A stretch of 64,000 nt of DNA from Xylanimonas ulmi (GTDB lineage Bacteria > Actinomycetota > Actinomycetes > Actinomycetales > Cellulomonadaceae). A program made the translations under genes and the position numbers. Shown here in pieces: positions 8,304 through 17,499 of the stretch. Where the stretch lies: contig NZ_SGWX01000001.1 in the NCBI RefSeq assembly GCF_004216535.1, positions 3,901,099 to 3,965,098 on the forward strand, read 5' to 3'. Each line of letters starts with the position of its first letter. Position 1 is the first letter of the stretch. The notes under the pieces are model-generated. The model was not told the origin of the DNA. It made no database searches and saw only the letters and a program-made list of their open reading frames with translations.

Positions 8304-8855
8304 TCAGGCGGCGTCGCGGCGGCGTTCGACGGCGGCGCGCAGCGCGGCGTCGTCGGAGCCGGCCTGGGCGAGGGCGGCGCGCAGCGCCGAGGCGGCGGGC
8401 GAGCCGCCGCGCAGGATCCCGAGCAGCAGGTGCCCCCCGTCGATGCCGGCCGACCCGAGGCGTATCGCCTCGCGCAGCGCCAGCTCGAGCGCCTTCTTCG
8501 CGTCCGCGGTGAACGGGATGTGCTTGCGGTCGCGCCGGAGGAGTCCGCCGCCGTCGAGCGAGCCCTCGCCGAAGGTGGCGTCGGTCGCGCGGCGCACCGC
8601 GTCCAGGTCGACGCCGATGGCGGCCAGGGCCTCGCCGTCGAGCCCCGCGCCGCCGAGCTCGTCTCGCAGCGCGCGGGCGAGTGCCGCCGCGTCGAGGCCC
8701 ACGGCGTCGAGCGCGTCGCAGGCCGGGCCGGCGCCCGGCTCGACCAGCGCGACGAGCACGTGCCGTGCGTCGATGGTGCGCGAGTGGGTCGAGCGTGCGA
8801 CGACCTGGGCGTCGACCACGGCCTCACGGGCGTCCTTGGTGAACCTCTCGAACAT
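8304..8855 (-). CDS. Clp N-terminal-domain protein without an ATPase domain
   Basis: A 183-residue protein made only of the double Clp-N repeat found at the front of ClpA/ClpC/ClpB. The first repeat begins MFERFTKDAREAVVDAQ, followed by ARHVLVALV; the second carries PFTADAKKALELAL and GGHLLLGIL. In ClpC this region binds adaptors and substrates; here no AAA+ module follows, so it cannot unfold protein itself. It may compete for adaptors, hand substrates to ClpC, or act as a stress chaperone (inference). A strong GAAGGAGG lies before the ATG. It follows the HTH gene by 34 bp and is probably co-transcribed with it under the double operator at 9105-9149. Confidence 0.88.
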   Translation of the reverse strand: MFERFTKDAREAVVDAQVVARSTHSRTIDARHVLVALVEPGAGPACDALDAVGLDAAALARALRDELGGAGLDGEALAAIGVDLDAVRRATDATFGEGSLDGGGLLRRDRKHIPFTADAKKALELALREAIRLGSAGIDGGHLLLGILRGGSPAASALRAALAQAGSDDAALRAAVERRRDAA

Positions 8856-8889
8856 CGGATCCTCCTTCGTCGGTCGTCCGGGCCGGGTC

Positions 8890-9102
8890 TCAGACCCGTC
8901 GGCCGAATTTCTTGTGGACGGCCTGCTTGCTCACGCCGAGCACGTCGGCGATCTCCTGCCATGACCACCCGAGGCTCCGGGCGCGTTCGACCTGGAGCGT
9001 CTCGAGGCGGTCGGCGAGCTCGCGCAGCGAGCGCACGGCGCGCAGGCCCTGGTGGGGGTCGTCGCTCGCGGCCGAGGCTGCGAGCGTCTGGTGACTGGCC
9101 AT
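8890..9102 (-). CDS. Small helix-turn-helix DNA-binding protein, likely autoregulator of the Clp-N pair
   Basis: A 70-residue protein consisting of a leading helix (LRELADRLETLQVERAR) and a clear HTH (GWSWQEIADVLGVSKQAVHKK), resembling sigma-70 region 4/AsnC-like HTH domains. There is no ligand or dimerisation domain beyond the first helix. The ATG at 9102 lies 6 bases after a TACGGT box, so the mRNA is probably leaderless. Two inverted repeats of the form GTCAAC-N4-GTTGAC cover its promoter, as expected for autorepression. The partner downstream is the Clp-N protein, so this gene likely sets the level of that protein in response to stress (inference). Confidence 0.85.
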   Translation of the reverse strand: MASHQTLAASAASDDPHQGLRAVRSLRELADRLETLQVERARSLGWSWQEIADVLGVSKQAVHKKFGRRV

Positions 9103-9104
9103 GC

Positions 9105-9149
9105 GTCAACCGTAGTTGACGCCGAGTCGAAACGTCAACCTAGATTGAC
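9105..9149 (-). promoter_or_regulatory. Double operator and leaderless promoter of the HTH/Clp-N operon
   Basis: Two palindromes, GTCAACCGTAGTTGAC (9105-9120, exact 6-bp arms) and GTCAACCTAGATTGAC (9134-9149, one mismatch), have centres 29 bp apart. They overlap a minus-strand promoter: -35 TTGACG (9138-9133), 18-bp spacer, -10 TACGGT (9114-9109), then 6 bases to the ATG at 9102. A protein bound to both would block the -35 and -10. The adjacent HTH protein is the obvious candidate. Confidence 0.75.
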
Positions 9150-9214
9150 GCGACTTGCGCCGACGCAGAGCCGGCGCGCGTGGCGTGCGTCACGTTCTCG
9201 CACCGGGACCGGGG

Positions 9215-9271
9215 TTCAACCGCCCTGCGGGCCGGGCTACTCTTGGCGAGATGTCTTGACGTCGAGACATC
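9215..9271 (+). promoter_or_regulatory. sucCD promoter with a 22-bp operator-like palindrome at the transcription start
   Basis: -35 TTCAAC (9215-9220), 17-bp spacer and -10 TACTCT (9238-9243) predict a start near 9250. The palindrome GATGTCTTGACGTCGAGACATC (9250-9271, one mismatched pair) begins exactly there, a classic place for a repressor. The untranslated leader to the sucC GTG would be about 80 bases. Confidence 0.6.
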
Positions 9272-9331
9272 GCAGGCAGCCCCTGCCGGACCACGGGCAC
9301 AGGGGCTCAACTGAGGGAAGGACGCAGCAGG

Positions 9332-10519
9332 GTGGACCTGTTCGAATACCAGGCGCGCGACATCTTCGAGAAGCACGGCGTGCCCGTGCTCGGGGGGATC
9401 GTGGCGACGACGCCGCAGGAGGCCCGTGCCGCGGCCGAGACTCTGACGAGCGGGGCCGACAGCTCCGTCGTCGTCATCAAGGCCCAGGTCAAGACCGGTG
9501 GGCGCGGCAAGGCCGGTGGCGTCAAGCTCGCCTTCTCGCCCGACGAGGCCGCCGAGAAGGCCGGCGAGATCCTCGGCATGGACATCAAGGGCCACACGGT
9601 CCACCGGGTGATGGTCGCGCAGGGCGCCAAGATCGCCCAGGAGTTCTACTTCTCGGTGCTGCTCGACCGCGCGAACCGCAACTACCTGGCCATGTGCTCG
9701 GTCGAGGGCGGCATGGAGATCGAGCAGCTCGCCGTCGAGCGCCCCGACGCCCTCGCCCGCGTCGCGATCGACCCGATCGTCGGCATCGACGAGGACAAGG
9801 CCGCCGAGATCGTCGAGGCCGCGCGCTTCCCGCAGGAGCTGCGCGCCGACGTCGCGCAGGTGATCCGCCAACTGTGGACCGTCTTCAAGGCCGAGGACGC
9901 CACGCTCGTCGAGGTCAACCCGCTGGTGCGCACCGAGGACGGGCGCATCGTCGCCCTCGACGGCAAGGTCACGCTCGACGACAACGCCTCCGAGGTCCGC
10001 CACCCGGACCACGAGGCGCTCGAGGACAAGGCCACCTCCGACCCGCTGGAGGCGAAGGCCAAGGCGAACGGCCTCAACTACGTCAAGCTCGACGGCGAGG
10101 TCGGCGTCATCGGCAACGGCGCGGGCCTGGTCATGAGCACGCTCGACGTCGTCGCCTACGCGGGCGAGGACCACGGCGGCGTCAAGCCCGCCAACTTCCT
10201 CGACATCGGCGGCGGCGCCAACGCCGAGATCATGGCCAACGGCCTCGACGTCATCCTGAACGACCCGCAGGTCAAGTCGGTCTTCGTCAACGTCTTCGGC
10301 GGCATCACCGCGTGCGACGAGGTCGCCAAGGGCATCGTCGGCGCCCTCGACATCCTCGGCGACGAGGCCTCCAAGCCGCTGGTCGTGCGCCTCGACGGCA
10401 ACAACGTGGACCTCGGACGCGCGATCCTGCGCGAGGCGAACCACCCGCTCGTCACGCTCGCCGAGACCATGGACGGCGGCGCGCAGAAGGCGGCCGAGCT
10501 GGCCGCGGCCGCCGCCTGA
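9332..10519 (+). CDS. sucC: Succinate-CoA ligase (ADP-forming), beta subunit
   Basis: A 395-residue ATP-grasp subunit of succinyl-CoA synthetase, which interconverts succinyl-CoA and succinate with nucleotide formation in the TCA cycle. It opens with [19 protein letters not shown], the canonical N-terminus, and shows the nucleotide-binding [18 protein letters not shown] (about residues 50-67), EVNPLV, and the C-terminal CoA-ligase segment ([36 protein letters not shown]). The GTG at 9332 has an upstream GAGGGAAGGA. sucD follows after 34 bp on the same transcript. Length is normal for the family. Confidence 0.96.
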   Translation: MDLFEYQARDIFEKHGVPVLGGIVATTPQEARAAAETLTSGADSSVVVIKAQVKTGGRGKAGGVKLAFSPDEAAEKAGEILGMDIKGHTVHRVMVAQGAKIAQEFYFSVLLDRANRNYLAMCSVEGGMEIEQLAVERPDALARVAIDPIVGIDEDKAAEIVEAARFPQELRADVAQVIRQLWTVFKAEDATLVEVNPLVRTEDGRIVALDGKVTLDDNASEVRHPDHEALEDKATSDPLEAKAKANGLNYVKLDGEVGVIGNGAGLVMSTLDVVAYAGEDHGGVKPANFLDIGGGANAEIMANGLDVILNDPQVKSVFVNVFGGITACDEVAKGIVGALDILGDEASKPLVVRLDGNNVDLGRAILREANHPLVTLAETMDGGAQKAAELAAAAA

Positions 10520-10553
10520 GACCGCCCGCACGAGACCTGAGAGAAGCAGGAAA

Positions 10554-11450
<897 letters not shown>

Positions 11451-11454
11451 CGTC

Positions 11455-11504
11455 CCGCACGACGACGGCGCCCGCACCCCGGTGCGGGCGCCGTCGTCGT
11501 GCGG
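11455..11504 (+). terminator. Perfect 24-bp hairpin after sucD
   Basis: Arms 11455-11478 and 11481-11504 are exact complements around a two-base CC turn, starting 5 bases after the sucD stop. There is no T-run, common for hairpins in very GC-rich actinomycetes. It separates sucCD from the next gene on the same strand. Confidence 0.8.
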
Positions 11505-11548
11505 TGTGGCGCCCGCGCGCCGGGCCCCGCGCGGGCGACGATGGGTCC

Positions 11549-12778
11549 GTGAGCCCCTCCCGCACCAGCCCGCGCACCACCGCGCGCCCGACGCCCGGCG
11601 CCGTCGACGCGCGCGCCTTAGGCCCCGCGCGCACGGCGCCCGCGCTCTCGGGCGTCTGGTCCGTCGCTCAGGGCATGGTGCTGAGTTTCACCGTGGTGCT
11701 GCTGCTCGCCGTCGTGACCCTGCTCGCCGCGCCCGACGCCGGCGCCGCCCGCGTGCCCTGGGCGACGGCGTCGCGCGTGGCCCAGGGATTGTGGCTGCTC
11801 GGCCACGGCGTGCCCGTCGGCGTCGGCGACGCGACCGTGACGATCGTGCCGCTCGGGATCGGGGCGCTCGCCCTGTTTACCACCTACGTCTCGGCCAAGC
11901 GGTCGGCGATCGGGTCCCTGTCGGCCGTGGTCACCGGGGCCCTCGCCTACCTGGCGGTGGTGCTCGTGGCGGCGGCCGGCGCCGGAGCGCGCGACGGCGC
12001 CCTGGCCCTCGCGGCGGTGGGCGCTCTGGTCGTCGGCGGTGGCGGCATGGCGATGGGCGTGCTGACGCAGCCCGAGGCGCCGCGCGTCGCCGACGTGACC
12101 GAGCGGCTGTTCGGTGTGCTGCCGCCCGTGGCGCGGCTCGGTGTGCGCGCGGGGTTCGTGGCGCTCGCGCTGCTGGTCGCCCTGAGCGCGGCGATCGCCG
12201 CGGTCTGGATGCTGGCGGGGCGGGGAGCGGTCAACGATATGGTCGGCGCGCTCGCCCCGGGGTGGATCGGTGGCGTGGTGCTCGCCGTCTCCCAGGTCGC
12301 GCTCGTGCCCAACCTCGTGGCCTGGGCGGCAGCCTGGACCGCCGGGCCGGGCTTCGCCGTCGGCGTCGACACGGCGTTCTCCCCGCGCGAGGTCATCGAC
12401 GGACCGCTGCCCGCGATGCCGCTGCTCGCCGCGCTGCCGCGGCCCGACTGGACGGGGGCGCACGCACTGTGGGCGCCGGCGCTCGTCGTGCTGTGCGGGG
12501 CGCTGGCCGGTTGGTTCGCCTGGCGGCGCCTGGAGCCGTCGCGTGTGGGCTGGGCCGACCTCGCCTGGGTGCTCGGCGGGATGGCGCTGACCGCCGGCCT
12601 GGGCATGGCGGTGCTGCAACTGTGGGCCGGAGGAGCCGCGGGCGCGGGGCGGCTCGCCGTCGTCGGGGCCGACCCGCTGGTCGCGGGCGGGTTCGTCGCC
12701 GTCGAGGTGCTGCTGGGCGGCGCCCTCGTGCTCCTGACCGCGCATGAGCGACCGTGGCGGCATGTGACCTCGCGCTGA
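11549..12778 (+). CDS. DUF6350-family multi-pass membrane protein
   Basis: A 409-residue integral membrane protein with about nine to ten hydrophobic segments separated by short loops, in the place between sucD and purN where actinomycetes usually carry a DUF6350 gene. Recognisable segments are VAQGMVLSFTVVLLLAVV, HGVPVGVGDATVTIVPLGIG and AWTAGPGFAVGVDTAFSP, followed by a periplasmic-looking PLPAMPLLAALP. Function is not established for the family; some members are labelled cell division protein PerM-like. The GTG at 11549 was chosen because a weak -10 (GACGAT) lies 6 bases before it and the earlier 15 codons fall in the terminator region. The stop lies 41 bases before purN. Confidence 0.8.
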   Translation: MSPSRTSPRTTARPTPGAVDARALGPARTAPALSGVWSVAQGMVLSFTVVLLLAVVTLLAAPDAGAARVPWATASRVAQGLWLLGHGVPVGVGDATVTIVPLGIGALALFTTYVSAKRSAIGSLSAVVTGALAYLAVVLVAAAGAGARDGALALAAVGALVVGGGGMAMGVLTQPEAPRVADVTERLFGVLPPVARLGVRAGFVALALLVALSAAIAAVWMLAGRGAVNDMVGALAPGWIGGVVLAVSQVALVPNLVAWAAAWTAGPGFAVGVDTAFSPREVIDGPLPAMPLLAALPRPDWTGAHALWAPALVVLCGALAGWFAWRRLEPSRVGWADLAWVLGGMALTAGLGMAVLQLWAGGAAGAGRLAVVGADPLVAGGFVAVEVLLGGALVLLTAHERPWRHVTSR

Positions 12779-12807
12779 CCGCGCGCCGGCGCGCGCCCGC
12801 GCGCGGT

Positions 12808-12813
12808 TACGCT
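12808..12813 (+). promoter_or_regulatory. -10 box TACGCT of a leaderless purN promoter
   Basis: TACGCT ends 6 bases before the GTG at 12820, inside the short gap after the DUF6350 gene. purN therefore has its own start signal as well as possible read-through. No Shine-Dalgarno is present. Confidence 0.5.
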
Positions 12814-12819
12814 GCGTGC

Positions 12820-13464
12820 GTGCAGACCCCCTCCGGCCACACCGTCGACTCGACCCCCGCCACGCGCCTCGTCGTCCTCGCCTCGGGCGCCGGCTCCAAC
12901 CTCGCCGCGCTCCTCGCGGCCCACGACGCCCCCGCCTACGGGGCGCGCGTCGTCGGGCTGGTGACCGACAAGCCCGCCGCCGGCGCCCTCGACCTCGCGC
13001 GTGACGCGGGTGTCGCCTCGGCTGTCGTCGCGCCCGCCGACTTCGAGGACCGCGCCGCCTGGGACCGCGGGATCACCGAGGCGGTCGCGGTGTTCCGTCC
13101 CGACGTCGTGGTGCTGGCCGGGTTCATGCGCATCCTCGCGCCGGGCTTCCTCGACCGGTTCCCGGGCCGGGTGGTCAACACCCACCCCGCGCTGCTGCCG
13201 TCGTTCCCGGGTGCGCACGCGGTGCGCGACGCGCTCGCGCACGGTGTGCGCGTCACCGGGTGCACGGTGCACGTGGTCGACGCGGGCGTCGACACGGGCC
13301 CGATCCTCGCCCAGGCGGCCGTGCCGGTGCTCGACGGCGACGACGAGGCCACGCTGCACGAGCGCATCAAGGTCGCCGAGCGCGCCCTGCTGGTCGAGAC
13401 GGTGGGTCGCATCGCGCGCGAGGGCCTGACGGTGCGCGACGGCCGCGCCACCATCGGCGCCTGA
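12820..13464 (+). CDS. purN: Phosphoribosylglycinamide formyltransferase (GAR transformylase)
   Basis: A 214-residue enzyme transferring a formyl group from 10-formyltetrahydrofolate to GAR, the third step of purine synthesis. The N-terminal phosphate loop VVLASGAGSNLAALL, the catalytic NTHPALLPSFPG (about residues 119-130, with the Asn and His) and DAGVDTGPIL (the catalytic Asp) are all present. The GTG at 12820 is set by the TACGCT box; 22 further upstream codons lie inside the preceding gene. Length is typical. It belongs to the window's one-carbon set with purH, purU, glyA and folD. Confidence 0.95.
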   Translation: MQTPSGHTVDSTPATRLVVLASGAGSNLAALLAAHDAPAYGARVVGLVTDKPAAGALDLARDAGVASAVVAPADFEDRAAWDRGITEAVAVFRPDVVVLAGFMRILAPGFLDRFPGRVVNTHPALLPSFPGAHAVRDALAHGVRVTGCTVHVVDAGVDTGPILAQAAVPVLDGDDEATLHERIKVAERALLVETVGRIAREGLTVRDGRATIGA

Positions 13465-13486
13465 CCCCACACCCCACCACCCACCC

Positions 13487-13511
13487 GGTGGTTGAGCCCG
13501 TCGAAACCACG
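13487..13511. repeat. Single palindromic repeat copy after purN
   Basis: GGTGGTTGAGCCCGTCGAAA plus ACCACG differs at one internal base from the common unit at 8089. It lies 22 bases after the purN stop, between convergent genes, again a terminator-like position. Confidence 0.8.
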
Positions 13512-13533
13512 CCCCCAGACTCAGACCTCGACC

Positions 13534-14115
13534 TCAACGGCCCCCCGGCGCCCGATCCTCGCCGTCCTCCCGGACGTTTGGCGCAAGGTCCGTCGGACCG
13601 ACGGCCACCACGACGTTGTAGATCTCCAGCGGCTCACCGTCGTCGCCGCCGGTGGTCGTCTCCTCCCGCGCCCAGCGATCCACGACCTCCTGGAGCTGGC
13701 TCGCCAGCTCCCGCGCCTGCGTCGCGCTGAGCGCGGACTGCGCGACGCGGATCGTGAGCGGGCGCCCGTCCTCGGAGGGCGTGATGGTCAGCGCGCGGCG
13801 GAACCAGGAGGCGTACCCGCGGGTGAGCAGCTCCATGCCGGGCGTGCCGGGCGAGACGGCGTACGACTCGGCGGCGTTGCGCCAGACGCGGTCGCGACGG
13901 TCGCGCGCGAGCTCGGGGGCCTCGACGACGAGGCCCGCCCTCGCGAGTGTGCGCAGGTGAAAGGAGACGGAGTTCGGCGGCTCACCGAGCGCTTTGGCGA
14001 CGTCGGACGCGCGCCCGTGCCCGTCCCTCTCCAACTGGAGCAGAATCTTGACGCGCAGGGGATGCGCGAGGGCGCGCAGCGCCTCAGGGGTCGTCACCCG
14101 CATCGTGTCGGCCAC
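13534..14115 (-). CDS. ArsR-type winged-helix transcriptional regulator
   Basis: A 193-residue regulator. The N-terminal winged HTH (EALRALAHPLRVKILLQLE, then SDVAKALGEPPNSVSFHLRT) is the ArsR/HTH_20 type. The C-terminal hundred residues are an uncharacterised, possibly ligand-sensing or dimerising domain (SQLQEVVDRWAREE). No metal-binding cysteines are visible, so it is probably not an arsenite-type sensor. The GTG at 14115 lies 6 bases after a TAGCGT box; an ATG four codons later (14103) is an alternative. It is divergent from an MFS exporter, and the gap contains repeated TTGCGC motifs. Control of that exporter by this protein is a strong inference. Confidence 0.85.
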   Translation of the reverse strand: MADTMRVTTPEALRALAHPLRVKILLQLERDGHGRASDVAKALGEPPNSVSFHLRTLARAGLVVEAPELARDRRDRVWRNAAESYAVSPGTPGMELLTRGYASWFRRALTITPSEDGRPLTIRVAQSALSATQARELASQLQEVVDRWAREETTTGGDDGEPLEIYNVVVAVGPTDLAPNVREDGEDRAPGGR

Positions 14116-14121
14116 GCCGCC

Positions 14122-14217
14122 ACGCTACCGGGTTGTGCGCCGATTCGTGCGCAAGCACGCGTGAGCACGATTCATTGCGCACTGATTATTGCGCAAGAGA
14201 AGTTGCGAGAGTACGTT
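14122..14217. promoter_or_regulatory. Divergent regulator/exporter promoter region with repeated TTGCGCA motifs
   Basis: Plus-strand promoter: -35 TTGCGC (14189-14194), 17-bp spacer, -10 TACGTT (14212-14217), 7 bases to the MFS ATG. Minus strand: -10 TAGCGT (14127-14122), 6 bases to the regulator GTG. TGCGC-centred motifs occur at 14133-14140, 14147-14154, 14175-14181 and 14189-14196; the last, TTGCGCAA, covers the exporter -35. These are likely binding sites of the ArsR-type protein. Confidence 0.65.
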
Positions 14218-14224
14218 CCGTCGC

Positions 14225-15526
14225 ATGACCACGGTGAGCCGCGCCACTCAACCCACCCCTGACGCCGAACCCAGCATGCCGCCACTGCGCCACAACCGCC
14301 CGTACCTGCTGCTGATGTCGGGCCGCACGGCCCAGCTGGTCGGCGCCGGTGTCGGCGCGTTCGCGGTGCCGCTGCTCGCGTTCGAGGTGACCGGCTCGGT
14401 CGCCCGGGCGGGTCTGGTCGCGGGGATCGGGCAGGTCGGCGCGCTGCTCGCCGCGCTGCCGGCCGGCGTTGTGGCCGACCGGGTCGACCGCCGTCGGCTC
14501 ATCCTGGGGGCAGCGGTCGCAGGTGCGTTGCTGTGGGCGAGCGTGGCCGTGGCGGGCGCGGCCGGACGGCTCACCGGAGCGCATCTGGCCGCCGTGCTGT
14601 TCGGCTCGGCGCTCGTGACCGCGCTGGAGGGGCCGGCCGAGTCGGGCGCGATCCGGGCCGTGGTGGACGGCGAGCAGCTGCCGCGAGCCCTGGCGGCCGT
14701 GCAGGGTCGCGGGGCGGTGGCGACCTTGGCCTCAGGACCCCTGGGCGGTCTGCTCTACGGCCTCGCGCACGCGCTGCCCGTCGCCGCCTCCGCCGTCGCG
14801 CACCTCGCGGTGGTCGTGTGCACCTGGTTCGTCCGCGTCCCGCTCGGCGACGACGCCGCGGCGCGCGGCACGCGGGGCGAGGATGGCCCCGGGACCGGAC
14901 CCGTCGCGGCGCTGCGCGAGGGGCTGCGGTTCGTGTGGTCGCGCAGGCTGTTCCGGGTGGCACTTGTCGTGTTCCCGATCATCAACCTCGCCGTCAACGG
15001 CGTGCTGGTCGCGGTGAACCTCGACCTGATCCGCCAGGGAGTCGCCCCCGTGCGGATCGCGCTCATCGACACCGCCGCGGGCGCGGCGATGCTCGCGGGC
15101 GCCGCCGTCGCCGGCCGCGTGCTGGACCGGGTGCGCGCCGGGGCGCTCATGCTCGCGACGCTCGGCTGGATCGCGCTGTGCTTCATCGCGATGGCGGCGC
15201 TGCACACCTACCTGGCGTTCCTCCTGCTCACCGCGGCCGCGGTGCTGCCCTTGGCGCCTTCCAACGCGGGCATTCAGGGCTACGTCACGGCCATCACGCC
15301 GCAGCGGCTGCAGGGCCGGCTCGCCTCGGTGCTCGGTCTGTCGTTCCTGCTCACCGCCCCGCTCACACCCGCTTTGGCGGGCGCCCTGCTCGCCGCCGTG
15401 GGGCTGCGCCCGACGCTGTGGGCGTTCGCGGGCCTGCTCGTGGTCGCCGTCGGCGCGCTCGCGTTCGCCCGGTCGCTGCGCGCCATCGGCACGCCCGACA
15501 CCTGGCACACCGCGGTCGAGCAGTAG
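14225..15526 (+). CDS. MFS efflux transporter (EntS/MFS_3-like)
   Basis: A 433-residue major facilitator with about twelve hydrophobic segments. The N-terminal half shows the drug-exporter loop between helices 2 and 3 (GVVADRVDRRRLIL), the MFS motif A pattern. The overall shape resembles the MFS_3/EntS group of exporters. The substrate is unknown. The ATG at 14225 fits a leaderless start from TACGTT 7 bases upstream. Divergence from an ArsR-type regulator with shared motifs suggests substrate-inducible efflux. It is convergent with the FtsX-like permease gene, only 12 bases away. Confidence 0.88.
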   Translation: MTTVSRATQPTPDAEPSMPPLRHNRPYLLLMSGRTAQLVGAGVGAFAVPLLAFEVTGSVARAGLVAGIGQVGALLAALPAGVVADRVDRRRLILGAAVAGALLWASVAVAGAAGRLTGAHLAAVLFGSALVTALEGPAESGAIRAVVDGEQLPRALAAVQGRGAVATLASGPLGGLLYGLAHALPVAASAVAHLAVVVCTWFVRVPLGDDAAARGTRGEDGPGTGPVAALREGLRFVWSRRLFRVALVVFPIINLAVNGVLVAVNLDLIRQGVAPVRIALIDTAAGAAMLAGAAVAGRVLDRVRAGALMLATLGWIALCFIAMAALHTYLAFLLLTAAAVLPLAPSNAGIQGYVTAITPQRLQGRLASVLGLSFLLTAPLTPALAGALLAAVGLRPTLWAFAGLLVVAVGALAFARSLRAIGTPDTWHTAVEQ

Positions 15527-15538
15527 GCGGGGTGGGGG

Positions 15539-16744
15539 TCAGGTGCCGCCGCGCAGCGCCGCCACCGGCTCGATCGAGGCCGCCTTGATCGCCGGGTACG
15601 CCCCGGCCAGCAGCCCGACGACGGCGCCCAGCAACGCCGAGCCCAGGGCCATACGCACGTCGAGGATCGGCGTCCAGTCGCGCGCGGCCGAGACGCCGAC
15701 GACGACGAGCACGCCGAAGGCCGCGCCCATGAGACCGCCCAGCAGCCCCGTGGTGACCGACTCGACGACGAACTGCCCGGCGATCGCCCGCCGCGAGGCG
15801 CCCAGCGCCCGGCGCAGCCCGATCTCCCCGACCCGCTCCAGCACCGACAGCAGCGTCACGTTGGCGATGCCCAGCCCTCCGACCACGAGCGCGACGCCGC
15901 CCAGCGCGAGGAACAGCGCGCTGACGTCGGCCTGCACGCTCTCGCGGACACCCGACTCGGTCGAGGGCGCCTGGACCTTATAGGCCTCGGGCGAGTTCGG
16001 GTCGAGCGCGATGGGCGCCTGACGGGCCACGACAGGTCCCGCGCCGGTCGCGATGCGGATCTGCAGCTCGTCGGGCGGGCCGGCGTCGAGGTCGCGCTGG
16101 GCGGTCCCCGCAGGCAGGATGACGGCGTCCTTGAGCTCGGGCACGCGGCTCATGCCGTCGACCACGCCGATGACCGTGTAGGCCACGTCCCCGATGAACA
16201 CCGCGGGCTGCCGGTCCACGCGGTGCACGCCGAGGCGCTGCGCCGCCAGGGCGCCCAGCACGACGACGCGGTCGGCCCGCGCGTCGTGGCCCTGGTCGAA
16301 GAATCGCCCCGTGACGACATGCCCGCGCACCGCGTCGAGCAGCCCGGCGCTCGCCGCCATCACCTTGGGCGCCGCCTGGGCCGCGCTCGACGGGTCGTTG
16401 ACGGGCACGGCGGTCACGGTCGCGCGCCCGACGTTGAGCGTCGCGACCGACCCGGCCGCCTCGACCCCCGCGACCTGGCGCACGCGATCCTCGCCGTCCC
16501 ACGGCAGGCTCGCCAGCGCGCGCTCCTCGCCCTTGATCCGCCCGGTGTCGGGCTTGACGACCACCTGCGTGGCCGCGACGGCGTCGAACTGCTTGTTGAT
16601 CTGTCCCGCGGCGGTCTGTGCGAGGCCCACGGTCACCACCACGGCGCCGATGCCGAGCACCGTGCCCAGGATCGTCAGGAACAGACGTGTGGGCCTGGTC
16701 CCGATGCCGTGCAGGGCCTCGGTCCACAGGTCACGGGGGCTCAT
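15539..16744 (-). CDS. MacB/FtsX-type ABC transporter permease
   Basis: A 401-residue permease with one N-terminal helix (LTILGTVLGIGAVVVTVGLA), a large extracytoplasmic MacB_PCD domain (about residues 45-270), then three C-terminal helices of the FtsX domain (ALFLALGGVALVVGGLGIAN, VTTGLLGGLMGAAFGVLVVV, ALGSALLGAVVGLLAGAYPA). This is the mechanotransmission architecture. It is the last gene of a four-gene operon. Its ATG overlaps the ATPase stop by four bases. The cargo is unknown; MacB-type systems move peptides, lipoproteins or lipids out of the membrane. Confidence 0.9.
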   Translation of the reverse strand: MSPRDLWTEALHGIGTRPTRLFLTILGTVLGIGAVVVTVGLAQTAAGQINKQFDAVAATQVVVKPDTGRIKGEERALASLPWDGEDRVRQVAGVEAAGSVATLNVGRATVTAVPVNDPSSAAQAAPKVMAASAGLLDAVRGHVVTGRFFDQGHDARADRVVVLGALAAQRLGVHRVDRQPAVFIGDVAYTVIGVVDGMSRVPELKDAVILPAGTAQRDLDAGPPDELQIRIATGAGPVVARQAPIALDPNSPEAYKVQAPSTESGVRESVQADVSALFLALGGVALVVGGLGIANVTLLSVLERVGEIGLRRALGASRRAIAGQFVVESVTTGLLGGLMGAAFGVLVVVGVSAARDWTPILDVRMALGSALLGAVVGLLAGAYPAIKAASIEPVAALRGGT

Positions 16745-17499
16745 GCGATCTCCTCCAGTCGCCCGTCCTCGATGCGCACACGCCGTGCGGCGCGCGCCGA
16801 GACGGCGAGGTCGTGCGTGATGACGGCGAGCGTGACGCCGTCGGCGTGCAGCTCGTCGAACAGCGTCATGACCTGGTCCGAGCTGGCCGAGTCGAGGTTG
16901 CCCGTCGGCTCGTCGGCCAGCAGCAGGTGCGGCTCGGTGACCAGGGCGCGCGCCACCGCCACGCGCTGACGCTCGCCGCCCGAGAGGGTCGTGGGGGAAA
17001 AGTCGACGCGATGGGCGAGCCCGACGCGGTCGAGCGCGGCGCGAGCACGCTGCGAGCGATGGGTGCGCGGCACCCCGCTGTACAACGTGGCGAGCACGAC
17101 GTTGTCGAGCACCGAGCGCTGCGGCAGCAGGTGGAAGGCCTGGAACACGAACCCGATGCGGCGTGCGCGCAGCCGGGCGCGCTCGCGCTCGGAGGCGGAG
17201 CCCGCGGGGCGCCCGTCGAGCAGGTACTCGCCCGACGTCGGACGGTCGAGCAGCCCGAGGATGTTGAGCAGCGAGGACTTGCCCGAGCCGGACGGCCCGA
17301 CGATCGAGACGTAGTCGCCGCGCTCGACGCGCAGGTCGACCGACCGCAGCGCGTCGACCACCGGCGGACCGGGGAAGCGCCGCGAGACCTGCCGCAGGTC
17401 GACGACGGGCGCCTCGGGCTGCGCGCCGTCGGGCGCCCCGGGGGAGTCGTCGGCGTCGGTGTCGTCAGTGTCCGGTCCGTCGAACAGACCGGCCGTCAC
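16741..17499 (-). CDS. MacB-type ABC transporter ATP-binding protein
   Basis: A 252-residue ATPase: Walker A GPSGSGKSS (about residue 68), Q-loop FVFQAFHLLP, signature LSGGERQRVA, Walker B LLLADEPTGNLD and H-loop VITHD. The TGNLDS motif marks the LolD/MacB subgroup that pairs with FtsX-like permeases. A 30-residue acidic N-terminal extension (DDTDADDSPG) is unusual and may be disordered. Start and stop both overlap neighbours by four bases, so the operon is translated as a coupled unit. Confidence 0.93.
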   Translation of the reverse strand: MTAGLFDGPDTDDTDADDSPGAPDGAQPEAPVVDLRQVSRRFPGPPVVDALRSVDLRVERGDYVSIVGPSGSGKSSLLNILGLLDRPTSGEYLLDGRPAGSASERERARLRARRIGFVFQAFHLLPQRSVLDNVVLATLYSGVPRTHRSQRARAALDRVGLAHRVDFSPTTLSGGERQRVAVARALVTEPHLLLADEPTGNLDSASSDQVMTLFDELHADGVTLAVITHDLAVSARAARRVRIEDGRLEEIA

